Shown in pieces: positions 53,610 through 64,000 of a stretch of 64,000 bases of DNA. The notes under the pieces were generated by a model. That model was not told where the DNA came from. It saw nothing but the letters and a program-made list of their open reading frames with translations, and ran no database searches. This DNA comes from Clonostachys chloroleuca (taxonomy: Eukaryota > Ascomycota > Sordariomycetes > Hypocreales > Bionectriaceae), in NCBI GenBank assembly GCA_037952775.1, contig JBANAY010000004.1, positions 8,494,001 to 8,558,000 of the forward strand. Direction: 5' to 3'. Made by a program: the position numbers and the translations under genes. Numbering within the stretch: position 1 is the stretch's first letter; every line of letters starts with the position of its first letter.

Positions 53610-53993
53610 TCAGTGATGAAGAGCTTGCGTCTTACGTTTATCAGTGTATTTGTTTGCTAGCGCCTGTAGCTCTTCTTTGGCGATGTCGTCTTTCTTCCCT
53701 TCCAAGTGTATAACCAACTCAACTCGATCGTGATCTCTTAAGGACAGTACCATAGTTGGTCCGAGTGCTGCACACAGAACGACGGCATACCCACCTAGCT
53801 TTTTGTCAACTCTTTGCAAGAAATCCAGATACGGCTGTTGTCTGCCCTTAGATCGTTTCGCAGCCAGGAGCGAGAACGCTTTGTCGACTCGTCCTTCCTC
53901 CTGAAATTTGAGACCCATGCGGTTGTTTATTACTTTCGATAAGTTAATCAGTCTCTCGACTACTTCCCCTATAGATAACTTTTTTTGCGGCAT
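53610..53993 (-). CDS. Small orphan protein, 127 residues
   Basis: An uninterrupted frame from ATG at 53993. Mostly helical and basic: KKLSIGEVVERLINLSKVI, KAFSLLAAKRSKGRQQ, then a hydrophobic YAVVLCAALGPTMVLSL strand and a RVELVIHLEGKKDDIAKEEL segment. It has no signal peptide. Divergently arranged with the 201-residue orphan across a purine-rich spacer. No family recognised. Confidence 0.5.
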   Translation of the reverse strand: MPQKKLSIGEVVERLINLSKVINNRMGLKFQEEGRVDKAFSLLAAKRSKGRQQPYLDFLQRVDKKLGGYAVVLCAALGPTMVLSLRDHDRVELVIHLEGKKDDIAKEELQALANKYTDKRKTQALHH

Positions 53994-54014
53994 CGGGAAT
54001 AGATTGAAGTGGGA

Positions 54015-54222
54015 AGAAGGAGAAGGGATAGGACTGGAAAAGAAAGAAAAAAAAAATGCAAGAAAAGAAAGACGGAAAGAAAAAGGAAAGGAAAGGAAAG
54101 TGAGAGGGAGAGGGAGAGGGAAAAGGAGGGGAAAAGACGGGAAAGGAGGGGAAAAGACGGGAAAAGGGGAAAAGACGGGAAAAGAGGGGGCAGGACGGAA
54201 AAAGAGGGGAAAAGAGTCACCC
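54015..54222. repeat. Purine-rich (GGGAAAAGACGG) low-complexity tract
   Basis: About 200 bp of nearly pure A/G on the plus strand, with tandem GGAAAAGACGGGAAA(G) units. Lies in the shared upstream region of two divergent genes (53993 and 54287). Long purine runs can form triplex or exclude nucleosomes, which may matter for both promoters. Confidence 0.85.
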
Positions 54223-54286
54223 CCGCCTTAAGAGGCTCACCATCGCCTATGAATTTTCATAGATCTATCACAGTTCATACATCATC

Positions 54287-54974
54287 ATGGCTCTAGAGCT
54301 CTACATACCCCCTTGTCTTCACGTCCCGGTGCACTCCAAGCATCCACCGCCGGTTGAGAAACCTCTGAGGATTCAGATTGAGGGACCGCTTGTTTCAATC
54401 CAGAAGCTCGTCCCCGAGGCACAGTGGCACATCGACATCTTCAATCAAGTGTTTCCGCAGCCTGCAGGACCTTTGCTTGCAAAATTAGCATTTCAAAAAC
54501 TCTACAAACGGCAGGCTCGCTTAGAGGAGACTGGCGACCTCGTCGTTCGCGATGAGTACCTTGGCTGGGTAATGGAAGGGAAAAAGCCTTTGAAGTAAGG
54601 ATGACAACAAGACCATTAGAGTCCTCACTTATATGCTTTCACTTTCTGCTATCACCAAAATGTTGACTCATAATAGCCAGATTGATTACTACGGCGTTAC
54701 TTTTGACCATCTTGTTCCTACCTCCGATAATAACCCGGAAGTCTTGCAGATTAATATTATTGAGATGGATAATGACGGAGGAGCATATGCAGAAGAGACG
54801 CTGCCGTTCAAGGTAAACCCGACAGAATATACTGGTAAAAGAGTCCTGGCGGTCCCTCGGTGTTGTCAAAAGAGGAAAGGGACTCAGGACCAAGAGAGGA
54901 TCAACTCTGGGGTAGCATTTAGAGATGCAGCAGCCGAGCCTAGCGAAGAAAAACAGACGGAAAGCCTCGAATAG
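54287..54974 (+). CDS. Orphan protein, 201 residues
   Basis: Exons 54287–54594 and 54677–54974 (82-nt intron, GTAAGG…AATAG) join in phase. Features: N-terminal LELYIPPCLHVPVHSKHPPP, a RIQIEGPLVSIQKL strand, helix QPAGPLLAKLAFQKLYKRQA, a DEYLGWVMEGKKPL turn, then across the splice QIDYYGVTFDHLVP and VLQINIIEMDNDGG. The tail is charged (EPSEEKQTESLE). No family recognised. Probably real from its splice phase and composition. Confidence 0.55.
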
Positions 54975-57900
54975 CGAGTGTCCTAGGTCAATGTACCTTC
55001 TTCTTTTCTATAGCATTATGTTACTTGGTGATATGTAGTGCTATATCTTGTGGAACAAATTGACTGGCCGAGGATCTACATCTGCAAAACACAAGGCGGA
55101 ACAAGAGCCATGAAGTTCAAAAGAAAAACTTGATCCGAAAAGTAACAGCGATGAGATAACAGAGAATTGGTTGCATATAAGGAAAGAACAAAGATACTGG
55201 AATGCGTCACAATATGATTCTCAATTTCCATAGTCATTGGGCTTAACTACACAAGGCGCCCACACCGAGAATTGCTGATTCCAATCTCAGGATAGGCAAC
55301 AAACAAAGAGCCTGCTAAACGGCCACCATCACACCATGCAAACACCTTGCAAGCACGTGGGGAATGGCAGCATAACGGTTACTCAGTCTGAAGACGGAGG
55401 AGTGTTGCATTGCTGGGCGCCACAGTGTACAGGCTTTGTAATTCCATCTCGATAAGATTTCACGCATGTACTTGGCGTGGGACATGCAGCAGTCCGAGTG
55501 CCAGCGGTATGCCCGCAACTGTAGTAGTCGGTGTAAATAGTACACATCTAAACATCCTTTTAGCAGCTTCTTAAAGACAACCTTGGACATTCCTGGTGCT
55601 GGAGACTTACGATGATATTGGTTCCAACAGGGGATAAAGGTAATTAGAACTGATATTGCAAGTTGAGTGTCGCGATTACTGAGTTTTCGATAGATGGTGA
55701 AATTATGTTAGAGGTAGTAGAGAAACAACTGTGATATATACGTTGAAATATTTCTCCTTTCCTCTCCTTTTCTCTCCTTTCCTCTCCTTTCCTCTCCTTT
55801 CCTCTCCTTTCCTCTCCTCTCTCTCCTCTCCTCTCCTCTCCTTTCCTCTCCTCTTCCCTCCTTTCTTCTCCTTCCCTCTCCTCTTCTCTCCTTTCTTCTC
55901 CTTCCCTCCCCTTTCCACTATACTTTCCCTCTCTATACTCTTTTCTTACACCTCGGTTATACGGCCGGGTCGCCTTGGTCCCCTCTCGAGACTAGCCCTC
56001 ATTCATGTTTGCCCAATCCCTCTTTTGAAAGTTGGGCATAATCTCAGCATTATTTTGCGCTGGCTATTTGCTTACGCCATCAAGGCGTCTTCAGACGAGG
56101 ATGTGGCGGGACGCTAGCGCGGAGCCCGTCCGATCACGTTAGATTAGTTATTATTATCCGTGGTCTGTAAATAGCTCTCTGTGGAAAGGCAAATGTTGTA
56201 CTATATACCTCCGTAGTTGTAGTTCTTTCCTTTACTAATCCCGCTCGATCGCTGCTTGGTCCTTTTGAGTCTTTGCTCAAGTAGCTCGCTCCTTCTCCCG
56301 TTCAGCTCTCTACCCTGCCTGTCGTAGACGCTGCAGCGATATCTCCATGTCCGCCAGAGCACTTATAGTATCGTCCAAGTGGATAAAAATCAAATATTAG
56401 CTCGGTGCTAGAGAAGTAGAGTTAGTATAGTATCAATAAAAGCCCAAGACAAACAGTCAAGGGGCAACGGATTACTTATTGCCTCTATGATGGACAACGT
56501 AGGGTGCAAGTACAAGATGCTGAAAAGATCAAATTTGATTGGAGTGCGTATTTTATCTTAAGTGTAACCAAAGGTGGGCCGCTGAAGGTTCGCGTGCAAG
56601 GGACACAAAGCGATAGGCAGCACTTACCTAGCGGTGATTCGTAGCCAATCGTTAGGTGCCCGGAATCTTGTTTGTGCCAGCTGTGATTGGTCTGGATGGG
56701 CTATCACATGACTTTGCGTGTTTGGGATTGATTATGTCGCCCCTGATACTTTGACGAAACGTTATAGGTTACTCGGTACACAGTTGGGTTCCAAAGTCTT
56801 CAGTCTCATTGTGCTGCTGAATCAAGCTCTTGAAGGCGTATGCCAATTATTCCGTCAAGTTAATGACACTAGGGCCACAACCTATATATATGTATGATCC
56901 GGTTAAGGGTCTAGCCTCTACCGAGTGACCCGGAAAGCTTTAGACTAAAGGCTGATACCTTTTGCAAAGGTCGGGACTGGGTAAAATAACAGCGGGACAG
57001 ATTATTGCTTAAGCTGCTAAGATGCTGTCCATTCTTAGATGAGAACACTAATTTCCAAGTGGCCTAGCTATGCTATATCGCTCTACTTTGAAGGCTGTTT
57101 CCCGTAAAATTTTATCCCACGCGGTAGCTGACCTTCTCAGTGTACTCGCGACCTGTAGTATTTCACCCTTAGACGCTATATGGCAACATCAGTGCCTCTT
57201 AATTATATATAGAGAAATTTTCTTTGTTATCAAACTCAACCTTACTATCTTGAGAAATCCAAATTTTGGGCACGACTTTCGTTAGCCTGATGAACTATTT
57301 GATGCTCGGTACCTTCTGTCTCAAGGCCTCTGGCTCGTTGGGGCACTATTCGTAATATGCAGTCGAGTGCCGACCATGTGGATATAAATCTCATTGAATA
57401 AGTTGTATTCCTAGCTGAGTAGTTCGCCACCTACAGCTTGCGCGGACGACCTCAACACTTCCAACCTTATCCTTGCACAAATCTCCGTAAATTCCTTTTC
57501 TGCAGTCGTGTATTTGAGCCTAAGAACACTTTCTATCATGTGACGTAGCCCTTCTTGCACGTCACGAGGTATAATCTCCCACTTCTGCCTATTTCGTACA
57601 TTGTAGAGTATAACGCGCGGAAGCATCAACAGGTAGGCATACGTAAATAATTGTATGCTCAGAATTTGGTGTGGCCAGCAGACATGTAGAGACAAACAGA
57701 ACTTATTAAATATTTAAGAATTATTTATTTCTTTAAGTATTAAATATAAGAAATAACTTTAAAACTATATAATAAAATATACTTTAACTTTTAAATATAC
57801 TTTTATATAAAGTTAAATTTATTAACTTATAAACTATAATAAATAAATATAAGTCTAAGTATATATAGAATTAATATAACAATAATAGTCACTAGTAATA

Positions 57901-58144
57901 CAGCAAATACTCGGAGGCATGCAGAAATAGATCCTGGAACTCCAGTAAATTCCCCAGAGTCAACTCCAATTAATTCGTGGACACAACTTGTCGAAAACGA
58001 GGACTTCAGAGATCCATGAGCCGCGTCAAGCAAGTCATTATGATACAGACCCAGCGGTCATTCAACTAGTTCACGGAACGATGTTGTCCTGGGAATCGGT
58101 GCCGTAGTGCGGGCTCAAGACGAAAGAGGTGTTTGTCGTACGTG
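54975..58144. other. Long gene-poor interval
   Basis: A minus frame 55590–55315 (KLLKGCLDVYYLHRLLQLRA) and a minus frame 57695–57411 (RHMIESVLRLKYTTAEKEF) are mildly coding-like but unassigned. 57720–57880 is very AT-rich. Nothing else recognised. Confidence 0.4.
55745..55918. repeat. Pyrimidine tandem repeat (CTCTCCTTTC)
   Basis: About 17 units of 10 bp, TTTCCTCTCC and variants. An almost pure pyrimidine strand. Confidence 0.9.
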
Positions 58145-58850
58145 TCACCCGCACCACATTCGTACCGCCGCGCAGGTGTTCCTGCGATTCCGACCTCTCA
58201 AGGTCAGACATTGAAATGCCGGACTTCCTGATCTTGAAAGGGAATTCGACGTCACCGTAGAACTGGACTTTCCGTGCGATCCACGACAGGGCTCGAAGTT
58301 ATCGTGGTTCGAGCGGTTGGTGGGCTGGACGCTGAGGCCGAGAACCACTTTGACCTTGCGCGGCAGCCTGGATCCCGCAATGATCCTAGGAAGATAGGGC
58401 ATGCTGAGAATGAAGAAACCGCACGTCATCTCGGCGCACGCCCAGAACAACAGCGGGCTTATAAAGTACATCCTGTCGGGGTCCTTGAAGTACTTGACTG
58501 TATACCAAAGGCGGAAGCACGCTGCAACCGAGGCACTGGTGAAAGTTAGCCTCTGAACAATGACTGGGATGAGGAAAGAACCAACAGTAGACCGACTCCA
58601 AAGATTATTGATATACCAAGCTTCCTCTGCCAAGTAATGTGTAAGCTCCAGATGAGCCTTTGCGGTAGCAACACCATGCTAATATCTACAAAAACCTGGA
58701 TGCTCGCAGAAGAGAGCATAACCTTGGATAGTTGATAGCATTTGCTCGGAAGATAGAATTCTCAAATAGCTCTACGCGGGACGCATTGCATGTTCAGAAG
58801 GATAACACACACAACTCCCAAGCACCACCATTCGCCCAGGGAACATCATC
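58145..58850 (-). pseudogene. Rhodopsin-domain (PTH11-type) GPCR relic
   Basis: Minus-strand frames give, in family order, LGEWWCLGVVCVILLNMQCV, a stop, FYLPSKCYQ, SIQVFVDISMVLLPQRLIW, RKLGISIIFGVGLLLVL, then in another frame ASVAACFRLWYTVKYF and FISPLLFWACAEMTCGFF, and a basic loop (LPRKVKVVLGL). These are the last four or so spans of the fungal rhodopsin domain. A TGA stands where the family has Trp (AI*E for AIWE), a G-to-A change, and a frame change follows GVGLLLV. The N-terminal spans are missing. Confidence 0.65.
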
Positions 58851-58900
58851 TAATGAGTACCTTGACATCTGGATGCGAAAATTTATCTCGTGGCCTGACT

Positions 58901-60624
58901 CTACCTAGACTTCCTTGTAGCCCCTTTGCCACTCCTCATCTTTAGCCGTGTACAGTACCGAACCTGAAGGCTCCCCTGAGATCGTCGTTGTGGAAATTTA
59001 TCGCTGAACTGCTTATGGATTTCTGGCCAACGAAGCTGCTCCTCCTCCTTCAATTTGACAATAAGATCCTCCTCCTCACGGGTGTAGTCATTACTGGCCG
59101 GGCTCCGCTGGGTTCGGTGTGACCCCTCTGCTTCTTGAGTTTGGGATCTGTTGTCGCTATGAGAGCCCGGCGAATGGCCACCGACACACGGCTCCCAGCC
59201 GAACTGTAGTTGGAAGGTCACTTTGCCGTCCACGAACAGGCGTTTGAGCATGGCCCCTTGTAAAGGCCATTCCTCATATCTTGCAGCTGGCATTTCGGCA
59301 TCAGCTCCGACGAATGAGTCATGCGATGACACCGAGCTGGCACTATGGACCGGCGTGTGTAGTCCTGATCTATTGGCCGTGTGTGTACGATCGGTACGGC
59401 GTTTCCCCCTGCGACGGGGTCCGGGGCTGGACTGAGACCCGCCCACCTTCCGACGTTTGAATGGAGGGGCCTGGCCAGGACTGTCCGCTTCATCATCAAC
59501 TAAATCGTTGTTTGCCTGCTCCCCTTCACCACGGCTTGGGGGGGGGCAGTAGTCCTCGTCGCCCTGTACAGCACCTTCAGAACCAGAGATTGAGCTGACA
59601 TCAGACTTAGAATCGCAGTTGGAGGCCGGGTCAGTGGAGCATTCCTTGCCTGTTCCCTTGCGGCGAAGCTGTACTAGGGGCTGGCTGATGTTGTCGTTGA
59701 TAGCCTTGTCCTTGTCGCTGCGCTCTTCCTCTTCTTCCCGGATGTACAGCGATAGTGAGGTGGAGGATACGACACCACCCTCCTCTCGCTGCCGCCGAGG
59801 GCCGTCGGAGTTGGAGCTGGCCTGGGAGGTGGATTGAGAATCGGAGCATTCTTCTGGATAGCTTCTCAGTGTGTGTCCGATGCTCTGTGAATCGTCTTGT
59901 GTCTGCTCCATCGTATGCTGAGGCGCCGTGACTTTAGCATCGGATGCTCCGCAGCTCTCAGAACAGTCGCATTGTGCATCTGGCTCACTAAGAGGAGATG
60001 GTGGTGGGCAGGAAACCTCCCGCATCTTCAGAGGGTGGCCTGTTGTCCCAGCCTTGCCCATGGTGACCAGGTCAACACAGCCACGGCTATCCGAGGCACG
60101 ACTCTGCTCTGCACTACCTGCCTGCGGAGTAGTTGGTAGATCAGAAATCGCCATGCCTGGACCTGTTGCTACCTCCAGGCTTGACAGACCAGCATCGGTA
60201 TTAAGTGGCTGTGGCTGGTTGGCGATGAGAGACCCTGGCAACAGTATTAGCTACGCCTGGACGCTGCGGTAAAAGTATGCTTTAATAACTCACTGGTGGG
60301 GGGCATCTTAGCCGAGCTCTTCTTAATAGATGCGATGATTGTATTGATGGACGGAAGTGTATCATCCGACCTTGTGTTATCCATATCCCGAGAGCCGTTG
60401 CAACTAGCTTCTTCTTCTGCGTCAGATGCACTCTCATCATCAGATGAGATGCAGATTGGCTCATGAGCTAGTTGATCGCAGAGAGCCGACGTAGAAGGTG
60501 GCTGGAAGGAAGGTTCTGGGTTGGAAATAGCATTTAGCTGTTTCGCCTGAATGGTACGCTCCGAACCACCACCAGCTGGAGGAGTCCAGGTGACCATTTT
60601 GTCAAGATTTATCAGGGATCCCAT
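58901..60624 (-). CDS. Myb/SANT-like domain protein, largely disordered
   Basis: Exons 60624–60294 and 60234–58901 (59-nt intron, GTGAGT…GCTAATAC…CCAG) give 554 residues. The C-terminus holds the only folded block: NDYTREEEDLIVKLKEEEQL, RWPEIHKQFSDKFPQRRSQG, SLQVRYCTRLK. This is the Myb/SANT-like helix set of many fungal proteins (Trp, FP.R..G.LQV.Y). The rest is Ser/Asp/Glu-rich with basic patches (FKRRKVGG, GPRRRGKRRT, possible nuclear signals) and an ICISSDDESASDAEE segment that could be a SUMO-interacting or CK2-type motif. Predicted nuclear DNA-binding protein; targets unknown. It looks intact. Confidence 0.8.
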
Positions 60625-62419
60625 GGTAATGATAGAGAAAAAGAAGGCTTTACGAGCGTGCTCTTGGGGTTCTCGTTTGCTGAGGGCATCGGGCGCCTTA
60701 TATAGGCAAAAGATTGCTAGTCTCGCCCCTAATCACGCGCCTTCCCCGTTTCCTTTGCCCTTGCCCTTGCCTCCTCGCGAATGTGCTCTCGGAATCTTAC
60801 AGCGATTCGTATCCAAGCTGCGCACATCCTACCAGGTCCGCCAATCATGAAGCTACTTTGGCCACGTCTGACGCAATGTAACAGAGGAGCACCACAGCCG
60901 GCGTCTCAACGGGGATCCACTTGCGAGGTTGAGAATGCAGAGATGTCGGCATCTCCGTGGGCCTCTCACATACTTGATGGGTTCCCGCCCTTTTTGGCAA
61001 AGAACCAAAATCTCGGCGCTGCCTGCGGTAACCAGCCTGGTAGGGAAAGGATTGGCCTCGAAAGTGCACGAGCATCCCGCCGGCCTGCTTCACACATGCA
61101 AAAGGTCGTGGAGCTGTTGCCTGAAAGGATGCAACTCGCTGCCCCTTTCTCCTTCATGCCCCCATCTTTGCCCCCAGACATATGCTGCCTTGCATCCACG
61201 CGACCCTCCATGAGCGACCAGCAGGGGAAAAGGGGAAGGAAGAGGGACAGAAACGCCGGGGCGGTGAGCGGGCGGCCGACTCTGTTCGAAGCTCACTCCC
61301 CTCTCTCTCGTATCAGTCCATCCTACATTGTGACTAAAATGTGATCGTGTGACAGCATGAGTAAACTCAGCTTGACAGGGGAGCACCAGTTTTGCGCCAT
61401 AACCGAGTCAGCTTTGCGTCAACTGATCATCATGCTGGCCTCCAACGTCATCGTAACCGCTGAGCCATCGCGAGCGGCACAGGAGCGGCCGATCCCAGGA
61501 AGAGTAGGAAGTAATCGACGGAACATTGTTTCTCAGCGGTGGGTGCGTCTCACCGCCCCCTGAACGGGGAGAGGAACAAGGAGATGGCGGTCAACCGCAT
61601 AAAGGCCTCCCACTTTGCAGTCTCCGCCCGCTCTCTGCGAGCCAATCAGGAGTGTCATCGTGCCAGAAACCCCTAGAACAACTGCGCTCGGGACTGAACA
61701 ATCAGCCCGAGATACCACCGTGCTCCATCATGCCATGGGGGCTATTGATAAGCATGGAGGCCTTTCTGCTACTGGCCGGGTATCCGTTGGAGGCCTCACG
61801 AAAGGGAGCATTGCTGTGAGATGCTCTGCTGTTGCCTGAAAGGCCGAAGTTCACAGTGTTGTGAGGCGGCCCGGTCGGAGCTACACCTTTCGGACTCTTA
61901 GCATCGTTAGTATCCGGAAAGAAAAGAAAAGGTAGCAGAGGAGAGAGGGCTGTACAAAGAGCTGGGTATGGCATTAGAGGATAGGATAGATACGAGAATA
62001 TCGTAGAATAATACCTCATCAGACCGTGTCTCCTACAATGTGAACGCGCATTAGCAATGGCTGACTGGCCTAGCTGTCGGTCTCGTCAACGTCAGCAAGG
62101 GACTTCATTCCAACGCGGAACCGGAAGGGCGCGACAGGATGGGAACCGTGTGGGACGGTGGGACGCAGCAACACTGCCTGCGGACGAAGCGAGATGGAGG
62201 AAAGACGGAGTGTAGGGGAGAACAAAAAGTCAAAGATACATCTTCAAGGGGCCGAGGTGGTCGTCAACTTATATAGGGACGAGTCACGTGATAGGGGCGG
62301 TAGAAGTGCGGCGGCGGGCGCACCTTGCCTGTTTGGGGGGAGCCGCCAAACCGGAGGGGGAAGCAGCGCATCCGCGATTACTATAGGAAATCTAAAAAAT
62401 CAACTCATAACCACCAAAC
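60625..62419. other. Interval upstream of the Myb-like gene
   Basis: A CT-rich stretch CCGTTTCCTTTGCCCTTGCC at about 60749 lies in the promoter region. Long overlapping frames at 60781–61344 have no family features and are probably chance in GC-rich DNA. No supported gene. Confidence 0.4.
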
Positions 62420-64000
62420 TATAAGACGGATATATATAACCTTTTTAAGACCCACTTTTATCTGAGAGAGCTAGTTAAGCTGATTAGTTGAGTATAGATA
62501 TTAGATATCTTATCTTTAAAGCTGAAAGAGATATCTAAGATCTAAGGTCTAGTCTAGGGTAGGTTGGTTATAGGGTAGCTTGGGTATAGGTTAGGCTACT
62601 AGAAGTTACTCAGATTTTTCCTGAATTTTCTAGACCCTTATTTAGGCTAATATAGCCTAATAACCTATAAATAACGCTGCTGACGCTCCTAGCCCTAAAG
62701 AGGAACTGGAGCCCGCTAAGCCGTAGCGGTCATAGGCCTGTAGCCACTGACCCACAGTGGCTGCAACCGCTATTGGCTAGTGATCGTAGTCGCTATCGGA
62801 TAGCGGTCTCAATCGCTATTGGCTAGCTGTTACAGGGGATAGCGATCGCTAACCGTTAGTGGCTGCGATCGCTAACAGTTAGTGGCTACGGTCGCTAACA
62901 GTTAGTGGTTGCGACCGCTAGGAGTTAGTGGTTGCAACCGCTAACTTATAGCGATACGGTCACTAACTTATAGTGGCTATAGTCTCTCAATTCAACATTT
63001 CTTTTACTAGTACTTATACTATATATTATTTTCTTTATTCTATTAAGCTTTCTATTTATTATTTATTTAGCTCTATTTTTTAATTCTAATATTAAATAGT
63101 TCTATAAATAGCTTTTCTATTTCCTTTTACTATTAACTATATTTAACTTTATATTCTTATTATTATTTTTTTATTAGTTAGTTCTAGTTAATTAGTACTA
63201 AGAATATATCTAAGAGCTATTTTTATTTCTATATTCTTTCTAAGATTTATATTATTTATCTTAGTTCTTATTAGAATAAGTTTCTTATTATATTAGATTA
63301 TAGTACTATTAAGGTTATAACTACTATATCTATTTACTATTATAAGTTATTATTTTAGTTTTTTATAATAGTACTTTTAGTTATTAAAGAATTATTTTAT
63401 TTTTCTAATATCTAATAAAATTTTAATTTCTATTAATTCTAATATAGATTTATAAGAGTATCCCTCTACTCTATATAGCTAGTAAACTAGTTTATTAATA
63501 GGTTTATATTTTATAGCTATAATAATCCTAATATTATATTATAGGTTCTTAGTAGTATTAGGTTATAGATAATATTAAATTTCTTTCCTTAGATTTTAAT
63601 TATAAGATAATTAGTTTTAGAGTTAATAATCCTATTATTATATTTAAACTTTAAGCTTTTAATATTTATAACTATATAGGTTTCTTCCTTTTTTTCTATA
63701 GTAAGTAGAGTTAGTTAATTACTACTAGTAAAATATAATTTTCCTATATTTTATAGTTAATAAATATTATAAACTAGTTCTCTTTAATCTTAATGTCTAT
63801 AAAAATATTAAATAAGCTTTCTATTTCTATTACTCCTAGAGTTCTCTAGTTTCTACTATATTATAGCTCTATTATAGATAATTTATATTATTTTTTATCT
63901 AGTTAACTTATTCTTCTATATTTTTATTAGTTCTATCTTTATTAAGCTGGATTTCTATTAGAGTTTAGATTCTCTTCTATTTCTTAATTTCAGCTCTTAT
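62420..64000. other. AT-rich, RIP-like tract
   Basis: Base composition shifts sharply: after about 62990 the sequence is almost all A and T with dense TA dinucleotides and no open frame of note. This is the look of RIP-mutated repeats or a large AT isochore in filamentous ascomycetes. It runs off the right edge. Confidence 0.8.
62740..62965. repeat. Degenerate tandem/inverted repeats (GCTAACAGTTAGTGGCTACGG)
   Basis: About ten units of 20–24 bp with the words GCTAAC(A/C)GTTAGTGG and GATAGCG. TAAC…GTTA inside each unit is itself an inverted repeat. Confidence 0.75.

Noticed and set aside
60781..61344. 188-codon open frame on the plus strand
   Set aside because: GC-rich promoter-proximal DNA with overlapping frames on both strands and no recognisable domain.

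Overview
The window reads as nuclear DNA of a filamentous ascomycete (Pezizomycotina). Genes carry short GT–AG introns (about 44–105 nt) with CTAAC/CTGAC-type branch points. Several families are typical of these fungi: FunK1 kinases, ankyrin–CorA proteins, BCS1-like AAA ATPases, a Hex2/Reg1-type PP1 regulator, F-box proteins, a rhodopsin-type GPCR relic, Tad-like LINE and piggyBac relics. Many relics carry C-to-T type stop codons, and the right end is an extremely AT-rich tract, as repeat-induced point mutation (RIP) would leave. Gene density is low and repeats are abundant, so this looks like an accessory or subtelomeric-type region rather than a conserved core block. No rRNA, convincing tRNA or CRISPR array was found.

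Layout. 1–1.1 kb: piggyBac relic. 4.2–7.7 kb: five-exon ankyrin–CorA protein. 8.9–10.1 kb: F-box protein. 11.9–12.7 kb: Dcg1-like Asp/Glu/hydantoin racemase lacking one catalytic Cys. 13.0–21.0 kb: the most striking block. Two nearly identical direct repeats, each holding a complete alpha-endosulfine (Igo/ENSA-type PP2A inhibitor) gene, bracket a divergent 14-3-3 gene and a short Hex2/Reg1-type PP1 regulatory subunit gene. In yeast all three families act in the same glucose/starvation phosphatase network, so this may be a duplicated nutrient-signalling cassette. The endosulfine, 14-3-3 and Reg1 genes become visible only after splicing short exons.

21–28.8 kb: repeat-rich desert with a small MADS-box-like gene, a truncated gene relic and at least five unrelated minisatellites, one built on a palindrome with paired changes in its two arms. 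29–38.5 kb: a nearly intact but frameshifted FunK1 kinase, a PD-(D/E)XK nuclease-like gene, two further FunK1 fragments, a LINE zinc-knuckle relic and an F-box gene. 39.6–47.6 kb: acidic protein, multi-pass membrane protein, BCS1-like AAA ATPase, a three-exon orphan and a C2H2/Asp-rich protein. 48.1 kb: a 24-residue, six-cysteine metallothionein-like microprotein. 48.6–55 kb: a DUF6914-like protein, an aminoglycoside-phosphotransferase-fold kinase and three small orphan genes. 58–60.6 kb: GPCR relic and a Myb/SANT-like protein. 62.4–64 kb: AT-rich, RIP-like tract.

Products are assigned by recognising motifs and families by eye; no database search was run. Exon joins were derived by hand from splice signals and reading phase.
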